A stretch of DNA of 64,000 nucleotides from Oceanospirillum sp048270425 (lineage in GTDB: Bacteria; Pseudomonadota; Gammaproteobacteria; Pseudomonadales; Halomonadaceae), in assembly GCA_048270425.1 (NCBI GenBank), contig JBLWSY010000017.1, forward strand, positions 29,676 through 93,675, written 5' to 3'. The translations under genes were made by a program, and so were the position numbers. The notes beneath the pieces were generated by a model. The model searched no databases. It was not told the origin of the DNA and saw nothing but the letters and a program-made list of their open reading frames with translations. This document shows, one piece after another, positions 49,243-58,425 of this stretch (its first letter is position 1; each line of letters begins with the position of its first letter).

Positions 49243-50178
49243 CTACTCTCTGAATCTCTGCCGGAACTCTCCCGGTGTTAATCCCATAATACGAACAAAG
49301 AGTTTGCGGCAGGCTCCGGCATCTTCGTAGCCGACATCCCGGGCGATGGTTTCAAAGGGCACCCGACTCTCTTCCAGCAGATCGCAGGCTTTCTGAATAG
49401 CAAAGCGCTGCATATAGTTTTTGGGTTTTAGTCCGGTGGCTTTTTCAAAGCGTCGCAGAAAGGTGCGCTCCCCCAGATGCACCTGCTGCGCCAGCTCAGC
49501 GACAGATGGTAATGCAGGAAATTGCTCTGCAATCTTCTCCTGAGCAGACACAATCACCTCATCGCCATGCTGCAGATCCGGCCGGAAGCGACGATAAAAA
49601 CTCTGCGCCCTGCGTCCGGTATCCACTACCAGATATTTGCCTAATAAAGGCACAACGCCGGGTTCAGTAAAACGAGAGATCACTTCAAAGCCCAGATCCA
49701 GCCAGGACATCATGCCACCGGCAGTCACCAGCGATCCCTCATCAACAATGATCTGATCCAGATCGAGCGTCACCTCAGGATGCTGCTGCCGGAACAGACT
49801 CTCAAAGCCCCAGTGAGTGGTCGCCCGCCTGCCATTAAGCAATCCGGTTGCCGCCAGAATAAAGCTACCGGCACAGGCCGAACAGATCAGGCTCTTACTG
49901 TCCGCTTGCTGCTGAATCCACCCAGTCAGTGATACGGGCGGCTCACGATAGAACTCACTGCGTTGTCCCGGCGGTAAAATCACCACCTGAAACTCCTGAT
50001 TCAGTTCTGTCTCGTCGGCTGTGAAGCCCTGTTCATCAAAGCGGATCAGATGAGGCTCAAACGCTACCTGCTGCCCCAGCTCGCCAGCAACCCGATTGGC
50101 GAGGATAAACATCTCCTCCAGGCCATAAACGGCAGACTTTAAACTATCGGGATAAACAACAATGGCGACGGATACCAC
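49243..50178 (-). CDS. GlxA family AraC-type transcriptional regulator
   Basis: The protein of about 311 residues combines a DJ-1/PfpI-like amidotransferase domain (residues 1-180; SVAIVVYPDSLKSAVYGLEE, SLICSACAGSFILAATGLL with a Cys at the nucleophile elbow, GRRATTHW) and a C-terminal AraC double HTH (about 210-305; LGERTFLRRFEKATGL, ARDVGYEDAGACRKLFVRIM, GLTPGEFRQRF). The start GTG at 50178 follows CGAGG by 7 nt; the ATG at 50205 has no ribosome binding site. It is divergent from an isochorismatase-like hydrolase, its likely target. Confidence 0.85.
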   Translation of the reverse strand: MVSVAIVVYPDSLKSAVYGLEEMFILANRVAGELGQQVAFEPHLIRFDEQGFTADETELNQEFQVVILPPGQRSEFYREPPVSLTGWIQQQADSKSLICSACAGSFILAATGLLNGRRATTHWGFESLFRQQHPEVTLDLDQIIVDEGSLVTAGGMMSWLDLGFEVISRFTEPGVVPLLGKYLVVDTGRRAQSFYRRFRPDLQHGDEVIVSAQEKIAEQFPALPSVAELAQQVHLGERTFLRRFEKATGLKPKNYMQRFAIQKACDLLEESRVPFETIARDVGYEDAGACRKLFVRIMGLTPGEFRQRFRE

Positions 50179-50374
50179 AACAACACCTCGTTTCAGCGGG
50201 AGCATAAATAAGATTAAAACCAGAATGTCGTATTTAACCTTAACTTTGTCAATTCAGACACTAATCAGGCTAATAGCAACATCCTAAACTTACTTTCATC
50301 ACTTCAACGGCAAGATCTGATTTTCAGAATAGCGAGCAAAAAGACTTAATTAAGAAAGAAGAACGGAGAGCACC

Positions 50375-50887
50375 ATGTCTGAACAAGCCCTTTTGGTTAT
50401 CGACCCACAAAACGACTACTTCCCCGACGGTAAGTACCCACTGTGGAATACGGAGGTGGTACTGGAAAAGATGAAACAGGCGATCAAAACCGCCAGGGAG
50501 AAATCGATCCCGGTGATTCTGATCCGTCACGAAGGCAACGAGAACAGCCCTTTCTTTAACCCCGGCACCGAAGGTGCGGCAGTCCACTGCGAGATCGCGG
50601 CTCTGGCACCGGACGCGCCGGTTGTCACCAAAAACTTCGCCGACAGTTTTGAGCAAACGCCCCTATCTGGCCTGCTGACTGATCTTGGGGTGAAGGAGCT
50701 GCTGCTTTGCGGCATGATGACCCAGAACTGCATCACCCACACGGCCCTGTCAGAAATGGCTGCCCCCTACAAGGTCAGCGTACTGCAGGATGCCTGTACC
50801 ACGGTTGATGCCATGATTCACGGTATTGCCATCAACGGTCTTTCAGTTCGTACGAATCTGATCAATACCGATCAGATTAAGGCCTGA
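50375..50887 (+). CDS. Isochorismatase/nicotinamidase-like cysteine hydrolase
   Basis: The 170-residue hydrolase of the isochorismatase fold has the full triad: Asp10 (LLVIDPQNDYF), Lys86 (VVTKNFADSFEQTPL) and Cys119 (CGMMTQNCITHTA). It would hydrolyse an amide or a vinyl ether; the substrate is unknown. GGAGAG lies 7 nt before the ATG. Divergent from a GlxA-type regulator, a common arrangement for this family. Confidence 0.88.
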   Translation: MSEQALLVIDPQNDYFPDGKYPLWNTEVVLEKMKQAIKTAREKSIPVILIRHEGNENSPFFNPGTEGAAVHCEIAALAPDAPVVTKNFADSFEQTPLSGLLTDLGVKELLLCGMMTQNCITHTALSEMAAPYKVSVLQDACTTVDAMIHGIAINGLSVRTNLINTDQIKA

Positions 50888-50933
50888 TACGGCACGTATC
50901 CTGGCTGACCGATTTTTTATTCGCACAGTAATA

Positions 50934-50962
50934 AAAAACGGCTCCTTTAAAGGAGCCGTTTT
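50934..50962. terminator. Bidirectional terminator
   Basis: AAAACGGCTCCTTT (50935-50948) pairs perfectly with AAAGGAGCCGTTTT (50949-50962) with no spare loop bases; A- and T-runs flank it on the two sides. It separates convergent genes. Confidence 0.88.
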
Positions 50963-50989
50963 AGCATCACCAATCAAATTGTGCTGATA

Positions 50990-51451
50990 TCAGAACGCAA
51001 ACAGAACAAATAAGGATGGGGTGAAAAATGGCGATTCAGCGCCAACTACTTTTTCATCAATCCCCATATACATCTGAACGGCACCACCAGCAACAAAGTG
51101 ATCAGCCAGAGTACGCTCGTAACCTACTGCTCCCAGCAGACCTATGCTGGTGTCATCTTTACCATCCCAGTAAGAACCACCACCTTCGACAAATACGCCC
51201 TGATGATAACGGTCGAGATACTTCTTGAAGGTCACGTCGATAATGCTCATATCGGTACCTGTTGAGTAACCTGCGCGTACCGCAGTGCTCTTGCTCAGCG
51301 AACCCTGCCAATAAATATTAAACATACCGTCGTACATGTTTTTGTCGATCTGACGCACAATATCAGTACTGATGCTGTGCGACATCGCTTGAGCCGATAC
51401 AGGCAGAAGTACTGAAGATGCCAATGCTACGGCGGCAATTGTTTTTTTCAT
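50990..51451 (-). CDS. Secreted outer-membrane beta-barrel-like protein
   Basis: The 153-residue protein has a signal peptide (KKTIAAVALASSVLLPVSAQA, cleavage after residue 22). The mature part has alternating strands rich in Gly, Tyr and Phe (FNIYWQGSLSKSTAVRAGYS, YHQGVFVEGGGSYWDG, GLLGAVGYERTL) and ends in Phe (LFVLFAF), as small outer-membrane barrels do. No specific family is recognised; it looks like OmpW/YfaZ-sized porin-like proteins. AAGGAC lies 8 nt before the ATG. Confidence 0.72.
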   Translation of the reverse strand: MKKTIAAVALASSVLLPVSAQAMSHSISTDIVRQIDKNMYDGMFNIYWQGSLSKSTAVRAGYSTGTDMSIIDVTFKKYLDRYHQGVFVEGGGSYWDGKDDTSIGLLGAVGYERTLADHFVAGGAVQMYMGIDEKVVGAESPFFTPSLFVLFAF

Positions 51452-51895
51452 GTGGGGAAGTCCTTTTGTGTAACCTTCAATTGTAATAACGACTGCAAAA
51501 GCCGTCTGAGTAACTCACAGATGATATCGGTCTGTATCGCAGTCGCACAAAAAATAAATGTGACGCAATTCAAAAAAAACTAATATGTATTACAGAGGCC
51601 GTTATACGCACTGTTACGGTGCGCGATCAACACCCTATTATCCGCATTCAGCACCTCACCCCCCCGGACCGACAAAGGCAAAATCTGACCAAAAACGACA
51701 GTTATTAGCAGGATAAGGCGATTAAAAATCCGTTAACCCGCTTTACATCGGGCCTGCTGAAAAAACGCTAAGGTAAAGCGATGTTCCACGCCGGAAACTG
51801 CACGCCCCACGCAATAGAAATAGTCTTAATACTCCTTTATTGTTATTTCACGCGGACGCTTTCTACGCTTTCGCCACAGGAACCTGATAACAATA
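51452..51895. other. 444-nt intergenic region
   Basis: No gene, repeat or clear terminator was found between the outer-membrane protein gene (-) and the dehydrogenase operon (+). Both promoters must lie here; no convincing -35/-10 pair stands out. Confidence 0.5.
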
Positions 51896-52627
51896 ATGGA
51901 TATGACTATGCGACCACATTCGCGCCATAACTCACCCATAGCCGGTGAGGTCGATCTGAAAAGACGCTCCACTCTGAAACAACTGTCGGTTCTGGCCGCC
52001 CTTTCCGTCTCACCCGGCATCGCTCTGGCTTCGGTTAAAACCGATGACTTTAACACGGATGTATACAAGGCACTGTTGACTGTCAGCGGTTGGGTAACCG
52101 GTTTTCATGAGCTTCATTGGCATAAATGGGATGGCTGGAAGCCATGGGACCCACACGTTTTGCTATTCCCAAACGACCTCAGCTATCTGCAACTGATGAA
52201 AGATATCACTACACTTCTGATTCTCTCCGATAGCGCAAATAAAACGGCTCTGCCCCGAATCGCCAAACGCTTTCAGCAAGCCAATGAAACACCGGATGAC
52301 AGCTTCTTCAGGTCTGAAGAAAGTACTTTCGCCCCCTTATTACGGGCCTGGTATCTGAGCCAGGTTGAGTTACCTGCAGAAGCGATCGATCACCCTGAGG
52401 TACAGCGCATCTGCGGCAATCTCAGAGGATTATCTTCAAAAGATCATACCGGCACTGTGATAGGCCAGATCAGCTATGACGAGGCTCTCACCTGGCAAGC
52501 CTGCAGCTTCACCAAGCCCTCTGCGACCTGTGGCGGCCCTTTCGGTTACTGGCAGGACCCGCCACCGGAACATAAAGCCCGATCAAACACGGCAATTCAC
52601 TCATCCGACAACAAGCAGAATGCCTGA
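51896..52627 (+). CDS. Tat-exported small subunit of an FAD-dependent dehydrogenase
   Basis: The 243-residue protein has a twin-arginine signal (KRRSTLKQLSVLAALSVSPG, residues 22-41). The body then matches the small subunits of membrane sugar/alcohol dehydrogenases (gluconate 2-dehydrogenase subunit 3 or sorbitol dehydrogenase type): helical, with AWYLSQVELP and ISYDEALTWQACSFTKPSATCGG near the end. Such subunits carry the FAD subunit through the Tat system. It is 10 nt upstream of the GMC subunit, in one operon with a multicopper oxidase. Confidence 0.75.
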   Translation: MDMTMRPHSRHNSPIAGEVDLKRRSTLKQLSVLAALSVSPGIALASVKTDDFNTDVYKALLTVSGWVTGFHELHWHKWDGWKPWDPHVLLFPNDLSYLQLMKDITTLLILSDSANKTALPRIAKRFQQANETPDDSFFRSEESTFAPLLRAWYLSQVELPAEAIDHPEVQRICGNLRGLSSKDHTGTVIGQISYDEALTWQACSFTKPSATCGGPFGYWQDPPPEHKARSNTAIHSSDNKQNA

Positions 52628-52637
52628 GGCCTAAGTC

Positions 52638-54542
52638 ATGATTCCAACCTATTCTGATGAAATCCGCGCTCAGGAAAAGAACCCCTCAGAGCGCATCAAG
52701 GCCGACGTCATCATCGTCGGTGCGGGTGTTGTCGGCGGCCTGATGGCCTGGCGCTTATCCCAGCAGGGGCTTAACGTTGCCATTCTTGAAGCCGGCGCTG
52801 AAGTTGACCGGGTTAACGCGATCGAACGCTACAAAAATGACCTGCAGAAAGATGCCAACTCCCCTTACGAAATGATGCCCTGGGCACCCATTCCGGAAGA
52901 CAGTGATCCTCTCAGTTACTACGTACAGCCGAAGCTGCCCAAAGACAAACACGCCCCGCAGGACCCGACATATCAGGTTGCCTTTGACGGCTACTTTATG
53001 CGTTTGGTGGGCGGGACTTCATGGCACTGGACCGGTCATGCAGAGCGCTTGTTCCCTAACGATTTCCGCATGAAAGAAGTCTATGGCGTCGGTAAAAACT
53101 GGCCGATCCGTTATGAGGATATCGAACCCTACTACCGGGAAGTGGAAGACGCCTGGGGTGTGGCCGGAGGTCCGGATTGTATCGCGCCATCTCCGGACAT
53201 TAAATATCCGATGCCGGAAGTGCCCCGCTCCTTCTCCGACAAAGTTATTGGTCAGGAGGTTGCTGAAAATGATCTCGGGCCGGACAGTCAGCCACTGCCT
53301 CACTGCCGCAACTCCATCCCCCGGGATGGCCGTCCACAATGCTGCGGCAACTCCAGCTGCCTGCCAATCTGTCCGATCGGAGCTAAATACGATGCCAGCG
53401 TGCACGTTGAAAAAGCGAAAAAGCTTGGCTCCCGAGTGCTTTCCAACCGTGTTGCTTATCAGGTTGCTGTGGACGACGCGGGTAAGATCTCCGGTATCTA
53501 CTACCGCAATTTTGACGCCGATCCGGAAAAAGGACCGGTAGGTCTGGCAACGGGCAGCACTTATATTCTGGCGGCTCACGCGGTTGAAACTGCTCGCCTT
53601 ATGCTGCTATCCGGAGGTCGTTACAACGTACCTGAGACCGGTCTTGCCAACTCATCGGACCAGGTAGGCCGCAACCTGATGGGGTTTGCCAATATCAACA
53701 CTATCGGCTACACACCGGATGAAAAGCCGCTGTATCCTTATCGCGGCCCGGTTTCTGCTACCGGTGCGTTTGGGCAGTGGCGGGATGGTGAATTCCGTAA
53801 AAACTACGCCTCTATCGCGCCCTTTATCCTGAACTCAGCATTTAAGTTTGGTGTCGGTCCTCTCAATCAGGCTGAAGAGGGCATTAAAAAAGGCCTTTGG
53901 GGGCCAAAACTACTCAAGTACGTTAACAATCGAACTGCCCACCAGTTCAATCTGCACAGCACTATTGAGATGCTGCCTAATCCGAAAAACCGGGTAACCC
54001 TTCCGAAAAACCCCAGAGCCTCCGACTACTTCCCCGATAACATAGGATTACCAAGACCCGTGGTGAACTTCCGGCTGGATGATTACACCCTAGAGGGATG
54101 CCGTAAGGCCTGGAGCTGGCACCTTAAAGTCTTTGATGCCATCGGTGTCAGGACGGTTCTGGATACCCCAATGCCGGCAGATACCGACAACAACTGGAAG
54201 GCCTTTGTAAAGGGTGAATTTAATGACCCGGCCAAGCCTGAGCAAAACTTTCAGCTGAGCCTGACCTCAGGTGATGCCGTGATCGCCGGTACAGTTTGTA
54301 TGGGAGATGATCCCAAAAGCGCAGTGGTTAACGCTCACTGCCAAAGCTTTGATCATGACAACCTGTATGTGGTTGGTACAGCAAATTACTGTTCTGTAGG
54401 TAGCGCCTCACCCTCACTAACCGCTGCAGCACTGGGACTTCGTGCCGCAGACCATATCGCCAGCCAGGTTTTTAATATCAAAGGCGATAAGCAGGTTTCA
54501 ACGATTGAACCTATCCGTATTCAGGGAGGGCAGCCAGCATGA
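52638..54542 (+). CDS. GMC-family FAD oxidoreductase (dehydrogenase large subunit) with altered active site
   Basis: The 634-residue flavoprotein has an FAD-binding motif VIIVGAGVVGGLMAWRLS near residue 24, the GMC loop RLVGGTSWHWTGH (122-134) and a cysteine cluster C235/C236/C241/C245, like the [3Fe-4S] site of FAD-glucose dehydrogenases. It has no signal peptide and would be exported with the Tat small subunit. At the C-terminus, the usual catalytic His before GT..MG is replaced (AVIAGTVCMG, 547-556), and the second catalytic Asn/His position is Ser591. Catalysis may therefore differ. Its stop overlaps the next gene's ATG. Confidence 0.85.
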   Translation: MIPTYSDEIRAQEKNPSERIKADVIIVGAGVVGGLMAWRLSQQGLNVAILEAGAEVDRVNAIERYKNDLQKDANSPYEMMPWAPIPEDSDPLSYYVQPKLPKDKHAPQDPTYQVAFDGYFMRLVGGTSWHWTGHAERLFPNDFRMKEVYGVGKNWPIRYEDIEPYYREVEDAWGVAGGPDCIAPSPDIKYPMPEVPRSFSDKVIGQEVAENDLGPDSQPLPHCRNSIPRDGRPQCCGNSSCLPICPIGAKYDASVHVEKAKKLGSRVLSNRVAYQVAVDDAGKISGIYYRNFDADPEKGPVGLATGSTYILAAHAVETARLMLLSGGRYNVPETGLANSSDQVGRNLMGFANINTIGYTPDEKPLYPYRGPVSATGAFGQWRDGEFRKNYASIAPFILNSAFKFGVGPLNQAEEGIKKGLWGPKLLKYVNNRTAHQFNLHSTIEMLPNPKNRVTLPKNPRASDYFPDNIGLPRPVVNFRLDDYTLEGCRKAWSWHLKVFDAIGVRTVLDTPMPADTDNNWKAFVKGEFNDPAKPEQNFQLSLTSGDAVIAGTVCMGDDPKSAVVNAHCQSFDHDNLYVVGTANYCSVGSASPSLTAAALGLRAADHIASQVFNIKGDKQVSTIEPIRIQGGQPA

Positions 54543-56101
54543 CGCAGAACACAGATAAAACACAAAATTCAGCAATAGATCAGCACTCTGATTCAAATCT
54601 GATCCCCCGCCGAACCTTACTCAAAGGCATGGGGCTGACCGCCATCGGCAGTATCGCGGGCCTTGGTATCGGCTGCGCCCTGCCCGGTATCCGGCGGGAG
54701 GTATCCGAAGGTGAGCCTCTGATCAACCCAACGGAATTGTCCGCTAAAAACGGCCAGCTTAATGTGACGGTTAAAGCTCAATACGGCCAATATCGGCTTG
54801 CCGGTAAAGATGTGATGCTGCGTTGTTATGACGGCAAACCTGTCGGCAATACTTTGCGTGTAAAAGCAGGTGACACCCTACGCATGACGCTGGAAAACCA
54901 CCTGCCCTATGATCCGCTACAGGAGCTTTGTACAGCAGTTCCTGCCGTTGAAGACAACACCCCTCGCGGCTTTAACGTCACCAACATGCACGTTCACGGT
55001 GTGCATGTATCACCGGAGAGCCCGTCGGATAATATCCTGCTATTGGTCGGTTATAAGCAAACCGAGCACTACCGCTATGAGATTCCGGCAGATCACCCAC
55101 CGGGCACCTACTTCTATCACGCACATTTTCACGGCTCGGTGGCCTTACAGGTCGCCAGCGGTATGGCAGGCGCTCTGATTATCGAAGGGCCGGTGGATGA
55201 GATCCCTGCGATCAAGGCCGCTAAAGAGCAGGTTCTATGCTTCCAGACCCCAAGGGTGAATGAAGCCGGTGTTTGTGAAGATTACGAAGTACTTAACCTG
55301 CCGGGTGATACGCTGATCAACGGCCAGTTAAAACCTGTGATTCGCATGAAACCCGGTGAAGTCCAGCGCTGGCGACTGGTGAATGCCAGTCATATGGACA
55401 ATATGCTGTTTGGTATTGAGGATCTTGATTTCACCGCCCTCTGCTTTGACGGCAACCCACTGGAACGCAGCCGAGTCATGGATAAGGCGGTGCTGATTCC
55501 CGGTAACCGGGCGGATATTCTGGTCAAAGCGCCAATGGATTCGGACAAGACCGGTAAGCGCTACGCTATCCTGCGGGATATTGAACAGGATCGTTCTGCC
55601 CCGGAGAATATTGTTGCCTGGCTGGAAATAACCGATGAAGCCGCCGAGGATATGGAGCTCTTCTCCGGAGACCTGCCACGACCCGCTCATCTGGATGATA
55701 TCACCCCGGATGAAGTCACCTTTGGCCGCCGGTTGGAGTTTGGTATGTCCGGTGACCCCAAAGGCCGAAAGTACACAGTCAATGACCAGCCCTTCTCCTG
55801 TGAAGATGCCTGGCAAATTCCACTGAATGCGGTCGAAGAGTGGGAGGTATACAACCACACCGCTGAATCTCACCCGTTTCATATCCACGTGAATCCCTTC
55901 CAGATGATCTCGGGTGGCGATGTGGAACCGGGCACCTGGCTGGATACGGTGAACCTGAAACCTTTCGAACGGATTAAGTTCCGCACCCGTTTCCTGAATT
56001 ACACCGGTACCTTTGTCTTCCACTGTCATAACCTGACTCACGAAGATCTGGGTATGATGCAGGCTGTTAATGTCTACAAAACGGGGCATTCGACAAGCTG
56101 A
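54539..56101 (+). CDS. Tat-exported multicopper oxidase (laccase type)
   Basis: The 520-residue protein has a twin-arginine signal (PRRTLLKGMGLTAIGSIAG, residues 23-41). All four copper-binding motifs are present: H151/H153 (NMHVHGVHV), H194/H196/H198 (YHAHFHG), H445/H448/H450 (HPFHIHV) and H495-C496-H497...H501...M506 (HCHNLTHEDLGM). It should contain T1 and trinuclear centres and reduce oxygen to water in the periplasm. The ATG overlaps the GMC stop (ATGA). In this operon it takes the place of the cytochrome c subunit of related dehydrogenases, so it may be their electron sink. Confidence 0.9.
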   Translation: MTQNTDKTQNSAIDQHSDSNLIPRRTLLKGMGLTAIGSIAGLGIGCALPGIRREVSEGEPLINPTELSAKNGQLNVTVKAQYGQYRLAGKDVMLRCYDGKPVGNTLRVKAGDTLRMTLENHLPYDPLQELCTAVPAVEDNTPRGFNVTNMHVHGVHVSPESPSDNILLLVGYKQTEHYRYEIPADHPPGTYFYHAHFHGSVALQVASGMAGALIIEGPVDEIPAIKAAKEQVLCFQTPRVNEAGVCEDYEVLNLPGDTLINGQLKPVIRMKPGEVQRWRLVNASHMDNMLFGIEDLDFTALCFDGNPLERSRVMDKAVLIPGNRADILVKAPMDSDKTGKRYAILRDIEQDRSAPENIVAWLEITDEAAEDMELFSGDLPRPAHLDDITPDEVTFGRRLEFGMSGDPKGRKYTVNDQPFSCEDAWQIPLNAVEEWEVYNHTAESHPFHIHVNPFQMISGGDVEPGTWLDTVNLKPFERIKFRTRFLNYTGTFVFHCHNLTHEDLGMMQAVNVYKTGHSTS

Positions 56102-56131
56102 CACCGCGCAAAAAGTGTCCGCAAACAGCAG

Positions 56132-56163
56132 GAGCCGACAAAATGTCGGCTCTTTGCGTTTTA
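56132..56163 (+). terminator. Terminator of the dehydrogenase-oxidase operon
   Basis: GAGCCGAC (56132-56139) pairs with GTCGGCTC (56145-56152), followed by TTTGCGTTTT. Confidence 0.8.
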
Positions 56164-56275
56164 TCCCATCATCAATAAGTACTGTTTTCTGATACTTCCG
56201 TACTATCCTGTAATTATTTGTCGAATTTCAAATGTATGATTAAAAAACCGCCTGAATATGCATGGGGACACGACA

Positions 56276-58282
56276 ATGTTCTGGAATAAAAAAAACAAGC
56301 AAACAGACAGTCAGAAAAACCTTGAGCCACCTGTCAAAGTGATCAATATCAGCCAGAGCCAAATTAGTGCCTCAGCTCTTGATAAACTGGCCTTTCAGGA
56401 TAGCCGGTCTGCATTAATTATCGCTTTTATCTCTCCCTGGCTTCCCTTTGAACAAATCGCCCGCAACCTGAAACAGACACTCCCCTTTGCCGATCAGTTC
56501 GTCGCCATTATGACCGCCGGAGAGCTCAGTTCCTGCGGGCAAAGCCTCTATCACAGCGCAGATGGGCAGTGGGACAACATTGTGCTGCAGAGTTTCAGCC
56601 ATGAGCTGTTTGACGCTGTTGAGCTGCGCAGTGTGAATCTGCACTGTGACGACATAAAGCGCGGCCAGATTCAGATGAATGAACAGCAGCGCACTCAAAA
56701 GATTGAGCAGGAGATTCAACGCATCAACCTGCCCTTTGATGTTCGCTCCCAGGACACCTTGGCGCTGACCTTCTTTGATGGCTTAACCGCCAGTGAAAAC
56801 TTCTTTATGCAGGCCCTTTACGCCAGTAACAAACTGCCTTGCTACTTTGTGGGCGGTTCTGCCGGTGGCAAGCTGGATTTCCAACAGGCAGCGGTTTTTG
56901 ATGGCCAGCAAATTGTCGATGGTAAGGCACTGATCCTCTTCTGCAAGCTGAAACCTCAGGTGCGTTACGGCATCTTTAAGAGCCACAATTTCCAGAAAAC
57001 CGGCACCAGCTTCACCGTGATTGAAGCCGATGCCCACACCCGCAGTGTTCAGAGCGTGATGCGGCCGGGTGAAAACCGGGCGATCTCTCTGGTAGACGCA
57101 CTTTGTGAACATTTCCGCTGCGCGCCCTCCGATCTTGATCGGCACCTTGTGGGCCACTCTTTCGGTGTTGAGATTGGAGGCGAACTCTTTGTGCGCTCGG
57201 TGGCCGGTATTGATCAGGATTCTGGTGTGATCTCCTTCTTCTGCGATCTGCACTTTGGTGACACCCTGCACCTTGTTAAGGCCAATAGCTTTGCCGGTCA
57301 GACCGATCAGGAATACCGTAAATTCGCATCCAATAAACCGGCCCCGGTCGCCATGCTGGCCAATGACTGTATTCTGCGTCGTCTTAATAACGCCTCAGAA
57401 CTGAATAAGGTATCCAGCTTCAGTCAGATACCGGCGGCAGGTTTTTCCACCTTTGGCGAGCTGCTGGGGGTTCATATGAACCAGACTCTGACAGCGATCT
57501 TCTTCTACCAGCTGGAAACCAACGCCCCCTTTAAAGATGAGTACGCGGATAACTTCCCGCAGTATTACAGCCACTTCCGCATGTACTTTATGGAATCACG
57601 CCTTAACAGTCTGCGTCAGATCAACCAGCTGCAGGCAACCCTGATTGACCGCATGGCGGAGTACAAACCTTTGGTTAATTCCATCATGGGCGGCTTCGAC
57701 TCATTGCAAAGCTACACGGAAACCTCCCGCGAGGTGCTGAGCGATGTGCAGCACCGATTTAACCACTTCAATACCCTGATCCGGGAACAGGAAACCGACC
57801 GGGTTCAGCTGCGTTCCGATGTTGATATTCTGCAGAACAATGCTGATGAGGTCATGTCGGTGCTGAATGTGATCTCCAATATCGCAGACCAAACCAGTCT
57901 TTTGGCACTGAATGCGGCTATTGAAGCTGCCCGTGCCGGAGATGCCGGACGGGGCTTTGCCGTGGTCGCCGATGAAGTTCGCAACCTGTCGCAAAATACC
58001 CAGAAAAGTGTTGATGAAACCGGTCAGACGATCAGCAATGTCTCCGGCTCCATTATCAGCATCAAGGGCACCATTGATCGTACCAGCCAGTTTGTTGAGG
58101 AGATCGCTTCCGGTTCTGCAGAGCTGAGCAGCGATATCGATAGTATGGTTGCTTCATCTGCCCAAACCGGTGCCGAAGTGAGTACCAACCTTGAACAGAT
58201 GAAGGATCTTGCCGGACGCTTAGAAGAGATCGACCAGGAGGTGGATGCGATCCATCACCTGAAAAAACTAAGCGAGTACTAA
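56276..58282 (+). CDS. Soluble FIST-domain methyl-accepting chemotaxis protein
   Basis: The 668-residue protein has no transmembrane segment. It consists of a FIST N domain (about 35-230; YFVGGSAGGKLDF is the conserved core), a FIST C domain (about 240-390), a helical linker and an MCP signalling domain (about 490-640) with ADQTSLLALNAAIEAARAGD. FIST domains are thought to sense small ligands such as amino acids. The receptor would form cytoplasmic arrays and signal through CheA. ATG at 56276 has GGGGA 8 nt upstream. Confidence 0.9.
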   Translation: MFWNKKNKQTDSQKNLEPPVKVINISQSQISASALDKLAFQDSRSALIIAFISPWLPFEQIARNLKQTLPFADQFVAIMTAGELSSCGQSLYHSADGQWDNIVLQSFSHELFDAVELRSVNLHCDDIKRGQIQMNEQQRTQKIEQEIQRINLPFDVRSQDTLALTFFDGLTASENFFMQALYASNKLPCYFVGGSAGGKLDFQQAAVFDGQQIVDGKALILFCKLKPQVRYGIFKSHNFQKTGTSFTVIEADAHTRSVQSVMRPGENRAISLVDALCEHFRCAPSDLDRHLVGHSFGVEIGGELFVRSVAGIDQDSGVISFFCDLHFGDTLHLVKANSFAGQTDQEYRKFASNKPAPVAMLANDCILRRLNNASELNKVSSFSQIPAAGFSTFGELLGVHMNQTLTAIFFYQLETNAPFKDEYADNFPQYYSHFRMYFMESRLNSLRQINQLQATLIDRMAEYKPLVNSIMGGFDSLQSYTETSREVLSDVQHRFNHFNTLIREQETDRVQLRSDVDILQNNADEVMSVLNVISNIADQTSLLALNAAIEAARAGDAGRGFAVVADEVRNLSQNTQKSVDETGQTISNVSGSIISIKGTIDRTSQFVEEIASGSAELSSDIDSMVASSAQTGAEVSTNLEQMKDLAGRLEEIDQEVDAIHHLKKLSEY

Positions 58283-58330
58283 CAAACCGATCAACCCTTA
58301 ACCTTCGCTTTTTAATAAGCCCCAAACGAA

Positions 58331-58366
58331 AAACCGAAGCCGGTTAATACAGGCTTCGGTTTTTTA
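58331..58366. terminator. Bidirectional terminator
   Basis: AACCGAAGCC (58332-58341) pairs with GGCTTCGGTT (58352-58361), with A- and T-runs. It separates the FIST-MCP gene (+) and the EamA gene (-). Confidence 0.9.
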
Positions 58367-58425
58367 GGGCTGATTTTTTTTGGATGAAACAGCAGGTCAT
58401 TGAGACCGATTCAAGCAAAAGGCAA

